A DNA stretch of 64,000 nt from an uncultured Hyphomicrobiales bacterium (GTDB lineage Bacteria; Pseudomonadota; Alphaproteobacteria; Rhizobiales; Beijerinckiaceae): assembly GCA_903861645.1 (NCBI GenBank), contig CAIOVE010000090.1, positions 23,639 to 87,638 of the forward strand. The letters are read 5' to 3'. The position numbers were made by a program, and so were the translations under genes. Of this stretch, positions 34,181-43,095 are shown one piece after another (positions within the stretch are counted from its first letter, which is position 1; every line of letters starts with the position of its first letter). Below the pieces are notes generated by a model. It saw only the letters and a program-made list of their open reading frames with translations, was not told the DNA's origin and did not search any database.

Positions 34181-36096
34181 GCGCGGGCCGGAACGTCCGC
34201 TCCCTGCTCGCGTTCCGCGCGATCAGCCGAGCGAGCGGTCTCGATCTCGCGCGCGGTCTGACCGGAAATGCCGTGGTTCGTCTTTTCCCAATAGAATGGC
34301 GTGAAGACGAGTTGATACAGACCCTTGTAGGCGGCGATCGACATCATCGCCCAATAGGCGGGCACCGTCAGCGCCCATGGCGCCAATCCCGTCCAGCGGC
34401 GACGGAAGGGCCCTATCATCATCAGATAGACAAAGAGACCGTTGCCGGCGATCAGGTTGAACAGGCTGAAGTAAAGAAGAACCGGCGGAAAAAGCGGCGC
34501 GAAGGCGGTCGTCGAGGTTATGAACCAGACGGCGAACAAGGCCCATGAAATCGGATTGAGCAAACCGGAGATCGCGGTGCCGCCGATGAAAAACACGAAA
34601 CTGGCGACGCCCACGGGCCCGAGCGAGCGCAACAGATGCAGCGGCCGGCGCGTATGCACCAGGAACGTCATCATGTAGCCCTTGATCCAACGCGACCGCT
34701 GCCGAATCCAGTTGCCCGCGTCGCAGTTGGCCTCCTCGAACGTGGTCGAATCGATGACGCCAACGCGATAGCCCTTTTGCGCGAGGCGTATGCCAAGATC
34801 CGCGTCCTCGGTGACGTTGAAGGGATCCCAGGCGTTGAGCTCCCGCAGCACGTCGATGCGGAAATGATTGGAGGTTCCGCCCAGCGGAATCGGCGCGCCG
34901 ATCTTCTGCAAGCCGGGCAACATCAGGTCGAACCAGAGCGAGTAATCCAGGGTGAACATGCGCGTCAGCCAGTTTTCGCGCGCGTTGAAATAGTTCAACC
35001 GGCACTGGACGCAGGCGGTGTTGGGCGCCGAACGCTGGAAGGCGGCGACGACCTTGCGCAACTGGTCGCGCTCGGGCTTGTCCTCGGCGTCGTAAATGAC
35101 GAGATATTCGCCGCGCGCGAAATTCAGCGCGTAATTACAGGCCTTCGGCTTTGTCTTGGGTTGCGAGGCCGGGACAACGATGATTTCGAAAATAGGTTCG
35201 AGCTGCAGCGAGCGCGCCGCGTCGATGGTCTCGACATCGTCCTCCTCGAGCACGATCTTGATGTCGAGCTTGGCGAGCGGATAATCCATCGTGCGCAGCG
35301 CGCGCGTCAAAATCGGCAAGACATCCGGCTCGCGGAACATTGGAACCAGAATCGAGAAAACGGGCAGTTGGCTTTCATCGAGTTGCCGAACGGACGCGTC
35401 GATCGCCGCGGCGGATTCCGCCTGCCCCAACCCGCCGAACCACACCAGGACGAGCTTGAACAGGAAGGCGCCAAGATAGAACAGCGTCATGAAGGCGTTG
35501 AGGGCGATGAATGTCGCCAGCGGCGCGAATGCCAGCCCCGCCGCCATCGCGCTCAGGATCAGATAAAGCGCGACGCCCTGTCGACGGGTGATCACGCGGC
35601 GCGCGGACACGGCGGGATCGGCCTCGCTCAACCCGAATACGGCCAGATGCGTGAAATGGGCGCCGAAGGCCGCCTGCGTGGCCTTGGAAATATCGGACTT
35701 CGACGTCACCACGAAGCCGATGTCGGGCCCCCATTTGCGACGGGCGAACAGCAACATCGCCGGGCTTGGATCGGTGGTCGCGAGAATCAGTCGGCCGTCG
35801 ACTTTTCGCCAGGGAATGATGAGGCTGCGCGCGTACACACCGGCGTCCGCGGACGACAGGAGTTCCCGTTCCGGCGGCTCCCTGTCCAGATGAACATAAC
35901 GCATGCCGTGGTGCGCGGCGAAGGCGCGGGAATAGACGTCGGCCTGAATCCACCAGCGCGACATCAGAACGTCGGCGATGGGCGAACCCCAATCGGTCGC
36001 GAGCTCGAGCGCTTCCTCGAACTGCTCTTGCGTTATGGCCTTGTGCCGGACCAGCAACTGGCCGACGCCAAGATCCGCTTCCGAATGCGTGCCCAC
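34177..36096 (-). CDS. Family 2 processive glycosyltransferase with N-terminal GspE/MshE-like domain
   Basis: A 639-residue synthase. Residues 1-75 resemble a type II secretion ATPase N-terminal (MshEN) domain (LGVGQLLVRHKAITQEQFEEAL; HHGMRYVHLD). Two membrane segments lie at about 175-220. The GT2 core has EEDD (284-287), DAED (336-339), TED (429-431) and QRSRW (466-470), the D,D,D,QxxRW set of cellulose-synthase-like enzymes. More membrane segments follow at 480-610. No C-terminal PilZ domain is present. Start is GTG at 36096. It sits between a BcsB-like gene and a membrane protein, so it is taken to be the polymerase of an exopolysaccharide. Confidence 0.85.
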   Translation of the reverse strand: MGTHSEADLGVGQLLVRHKAITQEQFEEALELATDWGSPIADVLMSRWWIQADVYSRAFAAHHGMRYVHLDREPPERELLSSADAGVYARSLIIPWRKVDGRLILATTDPSPAMLLFARRKWGPDIGFVVTSKSDISKATQAAFGAHFTHLAVFGLSEADPAVSARRVITRRQGVALYLILSAMAAGLAFAPLATFIALNAFMTLFYLGAFLFKLVLVWFGGLGQAESAAAIDASVRQLDESQLPVFSILVPMFREPDVLPILTRALRTMDYPLAKLDIKIVLEEDDVETIDAARSLQLEPIFEIIVVPASQPKTKPKACNYALNFARGEYLVIYDAEDKPERDQLRKVVAAFQRSAPNTACVQCRLNYFNARENWLTRMFTLDYSLWFDLMLPGLQKIGAPIPLGGTSNHFRIDVLRELNAWDPFNVTEDADLGIRLAQKGYRVGVIDSTTFEEANCDAGNWIRQRSRWIKGYMMTFLVHTRRPLHLLRSLGPVGVASFVFFIGGTAISGLLNPISWALFAVWFITSTTAFAPLFPPVLLYFSLFNLIAGNGLFVYLMMIGPFRRRWTGLAPWALTVPAYWAMMSIAAYKGLYQLVFTPFYWEKTNHGISGQTAREIETARSADRAEREQGADVPARA

Positions 36097-36159
36097 GATA
36101 ACGTCACCATTTCAACGCGACTGCCAAGCCCTGTGATCGCCACCGGCGGTCACGCGTTG

Positions 36160-38418
36160 TCAGGCCTTGCCAGTGGACCGGCGCGGCCGATGAAAGCGCA
36201 GCAGGCCCACCACGATCAAAAGGCTGCTGGCCAACCACAAGGCGCCCACGATCCAGGGCCTGTAGGCGTTGGCGATCTCGGCCATGGTCGACTGCTCGGG
36301 ATAGACAACCTCGACCAGACGATCGCGCTCGTTCGAGAAGGCGAAGGCGACGCCCGCCGCGTCGATGATGGCCACGTTGCCGCGGTCGAGCTGGAGGCTC
36401 GATGGAACCACCAGTTCGGCGGCCGTCGCGACAGGCCTGATCCACAGACCGGATTCAAGGTTGGTGCGCGCGACCTGCGCGACCATCGTATCGCCAAGAC
36501 GGCCCAGATCGGCGATGGTCTGTCCATCCGGCCCGCGCACGACCGCGCGTCCCCGATCAAAACGGATCGGCGTGTTGGCCTGCTCTGGCGGATTCGCCGT
36601 CATCGCGATGAACGGCCCCGTCGGACGCGGACTTTCGCCCGGCTCGACGAAACGCACGCGGATCGGCGCGCTGGCGGGCGAAAGCTCGCGGGCAAAGGCG
36701 CTCAAGGTGGCAAGGCGCGATGTCTGATCGAGCCCCGCGTCGCGGTCGATCAGGACTTCGACGCCCTCGCGGAATTTCGGCGCGAGCTCGAAAAAGTCAT
36801 GCGCCATGTCGGCCGCCGGCGCCGTTATCACGGCGCTGCTGTCGAGCAGTTGCGCGGGCGCGCCAATCGGCATGGTCAGGCAATCGCCGCCGCGCGGCTG
36901 ACGCTGCACGACAACGCGCAGATTGTTGTTCAATCCCGCCATGCCATCGGGCACGTCGAACTTGAGGCGCGCCATGACGCTGTTGCCGGTCGTGACGCTA
37001 TCCATGAGGCGATCATTGAAGAAGGCCGAGACAACGGCGTTGGAGCGAACGTCATCCGGGGCGACGGCGACGTCGATCCGCACGCCGCCGACGCGGCGCG
37101 TGGAGGGCAGATCGCGGCCACCAATCGAAACCGACCAGAGCGCGCGATCAATCACGCTGCGCGCGCCAAGGTCCGTGCGCAACCGATCGAACGTAAGCGC
37201 GCCGGACGCCGCTTCGCCGCCATTCGACAGGCGCGCCGAAACATCCGCCTTGATGGCCGCCGACCGCCACGGCGAAGCGATGAGGTCGGCCGCGGCCCGC
37301 GGGTCATCGCCGCTGATCAGGATCGCGGGCGCGCCGCCAAAGCGGATAAGCGACAATGCCGCCGTCGGCGCGTCCATGTCGCGCGACGGGTCGGTGGAGT
37401 CGACGCTGGATTTACCCGCTACGCCAAGCGCCGCGACCTCGGCCGGCGACGCGATGACGACGGCGCCCCGGCTCCACAGATTTGACGCCTCCGGCGCCGG
37501 CGCGGGAAAGGCCGTCGCCAGCGTCGGCGGCGCGGCGAAGCGCGCGGGAATGCCGGCGACCATGCTCTGGCCGGACATCAACGAAGGATATGTTTGGCCC
37601 ATGGGGCCAGCGGCGCGCGAAGTCGATCCGATGGAGGATGTCAGCGAGGCCGACGGCAGCAATTGAAAGCGAATGTCGTGGCCCGTGGCGCGCAGACCCC
37701 GCGCGGCGACGAGCGCCGCGGCGTATTCATCCGTCGACATGGCGCGCGCGGGCACATAAATGTCGACCGGTTGCGGCATCAACGCGAGTGTCGCCGCGAC
37801 GGTGTTAACCGCCTCCTTGTCGACGCTGAATTTAAGCGTCGTTTCGGGCAGAATCGTCAGATGATCCGCGGCGTAACGGAGATCGAGACATTTTTGCTCG
37901 ATCAGTCCGCCGTAGCGGATGGTCACCCTGGCGTAGCCAGTCGAGGTATCAAGGCCGTCAAGCGGAATTTGAAGATGGCCGCTCTCCCGCGGGGAATCAA
38001 TCGCCTGCAAATGCGCCGTTCGTTCACCCAGAAGCACCTCGATGCCGCGTCGGCTGTCGGTCGACGACGCCGTCTCATAGGCAAGGTTCAGGGTAACCCC
38101 CGCAAGGCGCGCGCCACGCGGCACCGGAAAGAAGAAATCACGGGAACCGCCGAGGCCGGATAGCCGGGCGCCCTCGGCGAGTCCTATTTCGGATAGTCCG
38201 ATCTCACGGTCGACGCGCCCCTTGAGGGCGCTTGCAAGGGAGGGTTCCTGAACCTGGGCGCGGGCGCCTGAAACGGCGCCTCCAGCCAAAAGGGCCCATA
38301 CGGAAAGGGCGGTCGCCAGACGCGGGCGACGCATTGAAAACGACACTGGAAACATGAACGCAACCACGCAACATAACGATACGACGACGCGAACACGGGC
38401 GTCATCCGCCCTCGTCAC
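36160..38418 (-). CDS. BcsB-like periplasmic subunit of a polysaccharide synthase
   Basis: Up to 752 residues. A signal peptide (MRRPRLATALSVWALLAGGAVSGARA) begins at 38334, which may be the true start; the longer frame from 38418 adds 28 residues with a second hydrophobic stretch, and neither has a strong ribosome-binding site. The body resembles BcsB, with carbohydrate-binding-like jelly-roll and ferredoxin-like repeats (SRDFFFPVPRGARLAGVTLNL; CLDLRYAADHLTILPETTLKF). It ends in one membrane anchor (IVGALWLASSLLIVVGLLRF), as BcsB does. It guides the nascent glucan across the periplasm and contacts the synthase. It is the first gene of the operon, 63 bases before the glycosyltransferase. Confidence 0.83.
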   Translation of the reverse strand: MTRADDARVRVVVSLCCVVAFMFPVSFSMRRPRLATALSVWALLAGGAVSGARAQVQEPSLASALKGRVDREIGLSEIGLAEGARLSGLGGSRDFFFPVPRGARLAGVTLNLAYETASSTDSRRGIEVLLGERTAHLQAIDSPRESGHLQIPLDGLDTSTGYARVTIRYGGLIEQKCLDLRYAADHLTILPETTLKFSVDKEAVNTVAATLALMPQPVDIYVPARAMSTDEYAAALVAARGLRATGHDIRFQLLPSASLTSSIGSTSRAAGPMGQTYPSLMSGQSMVAGIPARFAAPPTLATAFPAPAPEASNLWSRGAVVIASPAEVAALGVAGKSSVDSTDPSRDMDAPTAALSLIRFGGAPAILISGDDPRAAADLIASPWRSAAIKADVSARLSNGGEAASGALTFDRLRTDLGARSVIDRALWSVSIGGRDLPSTRRVGGVRIDVAVAPDDVRSNAVVSAFFNDRLMDSVTTGNSVMARLKFDVPDGMAGLNNNLRVVVQRQPRGGDCLTMPIGAPAQLLDSSAVITAPAADMAHDFFELAPKFREGVEVLIDRDAGLDQTSRLATLSAFARELSPASAPIRVRFVEPGESPRPTGPFIAMTANPPEQANTPIRFDRGRAVVRGPDGQTIADLGRLGDTMVAQVARTNLESGLWIRPVATAAELVVPSSLQLDRGNVAIIDAAGVAFAFSNERDRLVEVVYPEQSTMAEIANAYRPWIVGALWLASSLLIVVGLLRFHRPRRSTGKA

Positions 38419-38541
38419 ATCCCGCGCGGGCGCTGGATGCGACGGTGACGCAACGTCAGGTTATCCCGCAAGATCGTTAAAGTTGTCTTCAGCCCGGCGA
38501 CGGATGATTCACCACGACCGGGGACGTCGGTCGCCGAGACC

Positions 38542-41500
38542 CTACTCGGCCGCCTCCGGACGGACATGCCCTCCGTCGAGGGCGGAGGATTCCCCGAAAT
38601 CCTCCCGCGGAGCGGCGAAGCGGCCAAGAAGCTTGCCCAAAGCGCCCGAAAGCCGGTCCATGTAGAGATAAATCACCGGCGTGATGAACAGCGTCAGCAC
38701 CTGCGAAACGCATAAGCCACCGGACACGACGATGCCGAGCGGCTGGCGCACCTCCGCGCTGGCGCCCGCGCCCAACGCGATCGGCAGGGTGCCCATCAGC
38801 GCGGCGAGGGTCGTCATCATGATCGGCCTGAACCGCAGCAGGCAGGCGTCGTAAATGGCGTCGCGCGGCGACCGGCCCTCGCGCTGGAGCGCCAGGGCCA
38901 CGTCGATCATCATGATGGCGTTTTTCTTGACGATGCCGATCAACATCAGGAGGCCGATGATCGCGATCACGCTGAGATCGATGTTCAACGCCCAGAGTAT
39001 GCCCAGCGCTCCGAGGACGGCCGAGGGCAGGCCCGTCAGGATCGTGAGAGGGTGAATGAAACTCTCGTATAGAATGCCGAGCACGATGTAGATCGTCAGG
39101 ATGGCCGCGCCGAGCAGCAGCCCCTGATTGGCGAGGGACTGCTGAAATGTCTTCGCGGTGCCCGCGAAGGACGTTGCGATCGCCGAGGGCACGCCCAACT
39201 GGCTTTTTATGACCTCGATCCTGTCGATGGCCTGACCCAGCGCGACGCCCGGCGGCAGGTTGAAGGAAATCGTCACCGCCGTGATCTGGCCGAGCTGATT
39301 TACGCTGAGCGGCCCCACCGTGCGTTCAACGCGCGCGATGCTGGACAGGGGAACGAGCGTTCCATTGCCGGCGCGAATGTAGATCAGATTCAGTCGATCC
39401 GACGACCAGTTCACCGAAGGGTCGAATTCGACGATGACCTGGTAGCTATCGCCGGTCGTGTAGATCGTGGACACCTGCCGCGTGCCAAATCCCGAATAAA
39501 GGGTGGAGCGCAAAACATCGGCGGTGATGCCCAAGGTGTCGGCCTTGTCGCGATCGATGACGAGCGTGGCCTGCAAGGCGTCATTCTGGAGGTCGCTCGT
39601 GACATCGGCGAACAAGGGATCCCTTGTCATCGCCGCCGCGACCTTCTGCGACCAGTCGTAAAGCGGATTCTGGTCGAGCCCCTGCATCACGAACTGATAC
39701 TGGCTCTTGGACGCGCGACCACCAATATTGAGATTCTGGACCGGCGTCATATAGGTCGCGATACCCGGAATTTTCGCGAGTTCGGCGCGCAGGTCGGCCA
39801 GTACCTTGTTGAGCCTGGGTCGCTGATCGAGCGGCTTCAACTCGACGAACAACTTGCCCTGGTTGGTAGAGGAACTCGATCCCGTCGTCGTACCGACGCT
39901 CGAGGCCACGTGCGCCACGTAAGGAGAGTTCTGCAAGACCGCCTGAACCTGGAGTTGCAGGGCGGTCATCGCGTCGAAGGATATGTCCTCGCGGGCCTCG
40001 GTCGATACGCTGATCTGACCGATATCCTCCTGCGGAAAAAAGCCCTTTGGCACGATCGTGAACAGCCATGCGCTCAAACCGACCGTGACGAAAAACAACA
40101 TCAGCACCACGGGCTGGTATCGTAGGCTGACGCGCAAGCCGGCCGCGTAGCCTTTCTGCGCCGCGTCAAAGCCACGTTCAAAAAGGCCAAGAACGCCCTT
40201 CTTCGAGTCATGGCCCGACGCGGGCATGGTCAGCAGACGCGAGCAGAGCATGGGCGTCAGCGTCAGCGACACGAACGCCGAGGCGAGAATGGAGGCGGTG
40301 ACGACGACGGCGAATTCATTGAAGAGGCGGCCGATGACGCCGCCCATCAGCAATACGGGCAGGAATACCGCGACAAGCGAGACCGAGATCGACAGAATCG
40401 TGAAACCTATTTCGCCGCTGCCCTTGAGCGCGGCGTCCCAGGCGCTCAGTCCGTCCTCCTCCATATGCCGATAAATATTTTCCAGCATGACGATGGCGTC
40501 GTCGACGACAAGTCCGACCGCGAGAGTCACGCCCAGCAATGAAATATTGTCGATCGAGAACCCGAACAGATACATGACGCCAAGCGTCGCGATCAGCGAG
40601 ATCGGCACCGCGAGACTTGGGATCACGGTCGCGGCGAAGCGCCGAAGGAACACGAACGTGACCATGATCACCAGAACAATAGTCAGTCCAAGCGTGAACT
40701 TGACGTCCTCGATCGCCGCGCGAATGGAGGTTGATCGATCATTCAGCGGCGTGATGGACGCGTTTGGCGGCAACTGGTCCTGAAAGGTCTTGAGCATCGC
40801 CATGACCTGATCGACAACGGCGACCGTGTTGGCGTCGGGCTGGCGCTGGATCGCCAGAACGATGGCGCGCGAACCATCGTGCCAACTCGCTGTTTGAAGG
40901 TTCTCGACCGAATCGATGACCGTGGCGACGTCGCCCAGCCGCACCGGATGCCCGTCGCGGGTCGCGATGATGATGTTGGAGAACTCCGCCGCGTTGGCGA
41001 GCTGCGTGCGGGCGTCGATGGTCAGTTGCTGGCTTTTGTTCATCAACACGCCGACGGGCGTGTCGCTGTTCGCGTTCGCTATCGCGCTTTGCAATTGATC
41101 AACGCCAATGCCGCGCGTGGCGAGCGCGTTGGGGTCGATCTGGATGCGCACGGCGTACTTCTGACTGCCGTAGATCTGGACCTGCGCGACGCCATCGACG
41201 GTGGATAGCGCGGGCGAAATGACCTGTTGCGCGAAAGCGTCGAGCTTCGACAACGGAACCGTGTCGCTCTTGAGCGCCAGCAAGAGGATCGGCGCGTCGG
41301 CGGGGTTGACCTTTCGATAGGACGGCGGAGTCGTCATCTCGATCGGCAACGCCTTGAGCGTGCGGGCGATGGCCGCCTGAACGTCGGCCGCCGCGGCGTC
41401 GATGTTGCGTTCGAGAACGAACTGGATGGCGATGGACGTGTTGCTCTGGGTGGAAGACGAGGTGATCGTATCGATGCCCGCGATGGTGGCGAATTGCTTG

Positions 41501-41703
41501 ATGAGCGGCGTGGCGACCGAAGTCGCCATGGTTTGGGGCGACGCGCCCAGCAATTGCGCCGAGACGTTGACCACGGGAAATTCGGTGCGTGGCAAAGCGG
41601 CGAGCGGCAGAAATACATAGGAAAAGAGACCGCCGGAAATAAGCGCCACAGACATGAGGATGGTGGCGACCGGATGGCGGATGCAGAAGGCCGAGATGTT
41701 CAT
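38542..41703 (-). CDS. RND efflux permease, HAE1/MdtB-MdtC type
   Basis: A 1053-residue inner-membrane proton/drug antiporter. MNISAFCIRHPVATILMSVA starts the first membrane helix, and GVTLAVGLVVDDAIVMLENIYRHMEED contains the conserved acidic pair of TM4. Two large periplasmic loops and twelve membrane segments are present. The start at 41703 is set by GAGGAG seven bases upstream and the family N-terminus. It lies 13 bases after the adaptor gene and forms an operon with it. No outer-membrane channel gene is nearby, so a shared TolC-like protein is probably used. Confidence 0.95.
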   Translation of the reverse strand: MNISAFCIRHPVATILMSVALISGGLFSYVFLPLAALPRTEFPVVNVSAQLLGASPQTMATSVATPLIKQFATIAGIDTITSSSTQSNTSIAIQFVLERNIDAAAADVQAAIARTLKALPIEMTTPPSYRKVNPADAPILLLALKSDTVPLSKLDAFAQQVISPALSTVDGVAQVQIYGSQKYAVRIQIDPNALATRGIGVDQLQSAIANANSDTPVGVLMNKSQQLTIDARTQLANAAEFSNIIIATRDGHPVRLGDVATVIDSVENLQTASWHDGSRAIVLAIQRQPDANTVAVVDQVMAMLKTFQDQLPPNASITPLNDRSTSIRAAIEDVKFTLGLTIVLVIMVTFVFLRRFAATVIPSLAVPISLIATLGVMYLFGFSIDNISLLGVTLAVGLVVDDAIVMLENIYRHMEEDGLSAWDAALKGSGEIGFTILSISVSLVAVFLPVLLMGGVIGRLFNEFAVVVTASILASAFVSLTLTPMLCSRLLTMPASGHDSKKGVLGLFERGFDAAQKGYAAGLRVSLRYQPVVLMLFFVTVGLSAWLFTIVPKGFFPQEDIGQISVSTEAREDISFDAMTALQLQVQAVLQNSPYVAHVASSVGTTTGSSSSTNQGKLFVELKPLDQRPRLNKVLADLRAELAKIPGIATYMTPVQNLNIGGRASKSQYQFVMQGLDQNPLYDWSQKVAAAMTRDPLFADVTSDLQNDALQATLVIDRDKADTLGITADVLRSTLYSGFGTRQVSTIYTTGDSYQVIVEFDPSVNWSSDRLNLIYIRAGNGTLVPLSSIARVERTVGPLSVNQLGQITAVTISFNLPPGVALGQAIDRIEVIKSQLGVPSAIATSFAGTAKTFQQSLANQGLLLGAAILTIYIVLGILYESFIHPLTILTGLPSAVLGALGILWALNIDLSVIAIIGLLMLIGIVKKNAIMMIDVALALQREGRSPRDAIYDACLLRFRPIMMTTLAALMGTLPIALGAGASAEVRQPLGIVVSGGLCVSQVLTLFITPVIYLYMDRLSGALGKLLGRFAAPREDFGESSALDGGHVRPEAAE

Positions 41704-41716
41704 GGGATGACGCTCC

Positions 41717-42898
41717 TCAGCTTCCACGCGATGGCGCGGCGCCTGGCGTTCCGGTCGCTTCGCGCACGGCGGCGCCCGCCGCCAACCGCAACTGCCCGTC
41801 GACGACAACCCTCTCGCCAGCCTTCAATCCCGCGACGATCTCGGTTCGGTCGCCATCGATCAATCCCGGCGTGACAACGCGCAATTCGGCGCGGGACTCC
41901 GCGCCCACGACATAGACGAAGCTGCCCTTCTGTCCCTCCTGCAACGCGACGGTGGGAACCGATACGGCGTTCGCGTGAACGCCGAGATCAACCTCGACGT
42001 CACGATATTCGCCAGGCCAAAGCCCCAGATTTTCATTGGCGAACTCGGCCTTCAGCGTGATCGTGCCCGAGGCCTGATTGATGGATGAGTCGATAAAATT
42101 CAGAACGCCCGTGGCCGACGCGCCCGAGCCGCCATGCGGTATCGCGCGCACCGCCGGCGGCTTGCCCGTCGCCATGGCGCCCTGCACGCGCGGCAACTCG
42201 CGCTCCGGCAGGGTGAAGGCGATGCGCACCGGCTTCATCTGGGTCAGCACCACGAGACCGGGGCCGGTATCGCTGGCGTTGACGAGGTTGCCCGGCGTCA
42301 CGCTCACCGCTCCCGCGCGTCCGGCGATCGGCGCGTAAATGCTCGTGTACGACAGGCGCAATTTGTCGGCGTCGAGGGCGGCCTGATCGGCTTGCAGACT
42401 CGCGGCGGCGGACGCCTGATCCGCCGTCGCCTGATCCAGCGCCTGCTGGGTGCCCGCGTTCTTGGCAAGCAGTTGCTGGGCGCGGGCCAGGTCGGCCTTG
42501 CTGCGCGTCAGCGTCGCCTCGTCGCGCGCGATGGCGGCGACATCCTTGGCGACCTGCGCGGCCAGTTCGCGATCATCGAGCGAGAACATCAACTCGCCCT
42601 GCTTGACCATCTGGCCCTCGGTGAAATGCACCGAAAGCAATTGGCTCTGGACGCGCGATTTCACCGCCACCACCGCGAGCGGCTCGACATTGCCGATGGA
42701 TTTCAACCGGACGGGAAAGTCGCCACTGGCGGCGGCCACGGTCACCACCGAAGTCGCGGCGCCCTGGCGCGCGCCACCCGCGGGCGCGGCGGCGGCCGCC
42801 TTGTCGGCGAGGACCAGGGATACATGGTTCGCACGCCAGAGCCAGCCTCCGCCGAGACAAATGACGGCGATCGCTCCAATGGCCATTTTTTTTCGCAT
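41717..42898 (-). CDS. RND periplasmic adaptor, MdtA type
   Basis: A 393-residue membrane-fusion protein. It starts MRKKMAIGAIAVICLGG (signal anchor), followed by a lipoyl half-motif (VAVKSRVQSQLLSVHFTEGQMVKQGELMFSLD), a long coiled-coil hairpin (AAQVAKDVAAIARDEATLTRSKADLARAQQ), the second lipoyl half (YTSIYAPIAGRAGAVSVTPGNLV) and a beta-barrel domain. GAGG precedes the ATG at 42898. It bridges the permease to an outer-membrane channel. A longer frame of basic residues upstream was rejected as a start. Confidence 0.94.
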   Translation of the reverse strand: MRKKMAIGAIAVICLGGGWLWRANHVSLVLADKAAAAAPAGGARQGAATSVVTVAAASGDFPVRLKSIGNVEPLAVVAVKSRVQSQLLSVHFTEGQMVKQGELMFSLDDRELAAQVAKDVAAIARDEATLTRSKADLARAQQLLAKNAGTQQALDQATADQASAAASLQADQAALDADKLRLSYTSIYAPIAGRAGAVSVTPGNLVNASDTGPGLVVLTQMKPVRIAFTLPERELPRVQGAMATGKPPAVRAIPHGGSGASATGVLNFIDSSINQASGTITLKAEFANENLGLWPGEYRDVEVDLGVHANAVSVPTVALQEGQKGSFVYVVGAESRAELRVVTPGLIDGDRTEIVAGLKAGERVVVDGQLRLAAGAAVREATGTPGAAPSRGS

Positions 42899-43095
42899 GC
42901 GCGCCTCTTGTTGCCGGCTATTCGCTGGGTGGCGAGGCAAACGGCGCGGGGCCCATCGCGCGGCGCGCGACGGCCATTCAAACGCATGCATCCCACCCTT
43001 GCGGCGGTAATGCCTTGACATTGTGGACTGAAAGAGGCGCGGAAATTACAAATTGTCCATGTTGCCACGCTTGGGCGATTAATTTCGCAAGCGCC

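Noticed and set aside
34636..37485. Long plus-strand open frame (949 codons) across the GT2 and BcsB-like genes
   Set aside because: It spans two real minus-strand genes and their 63-base gap, is Arg/His/Asp-rich and matches no family.
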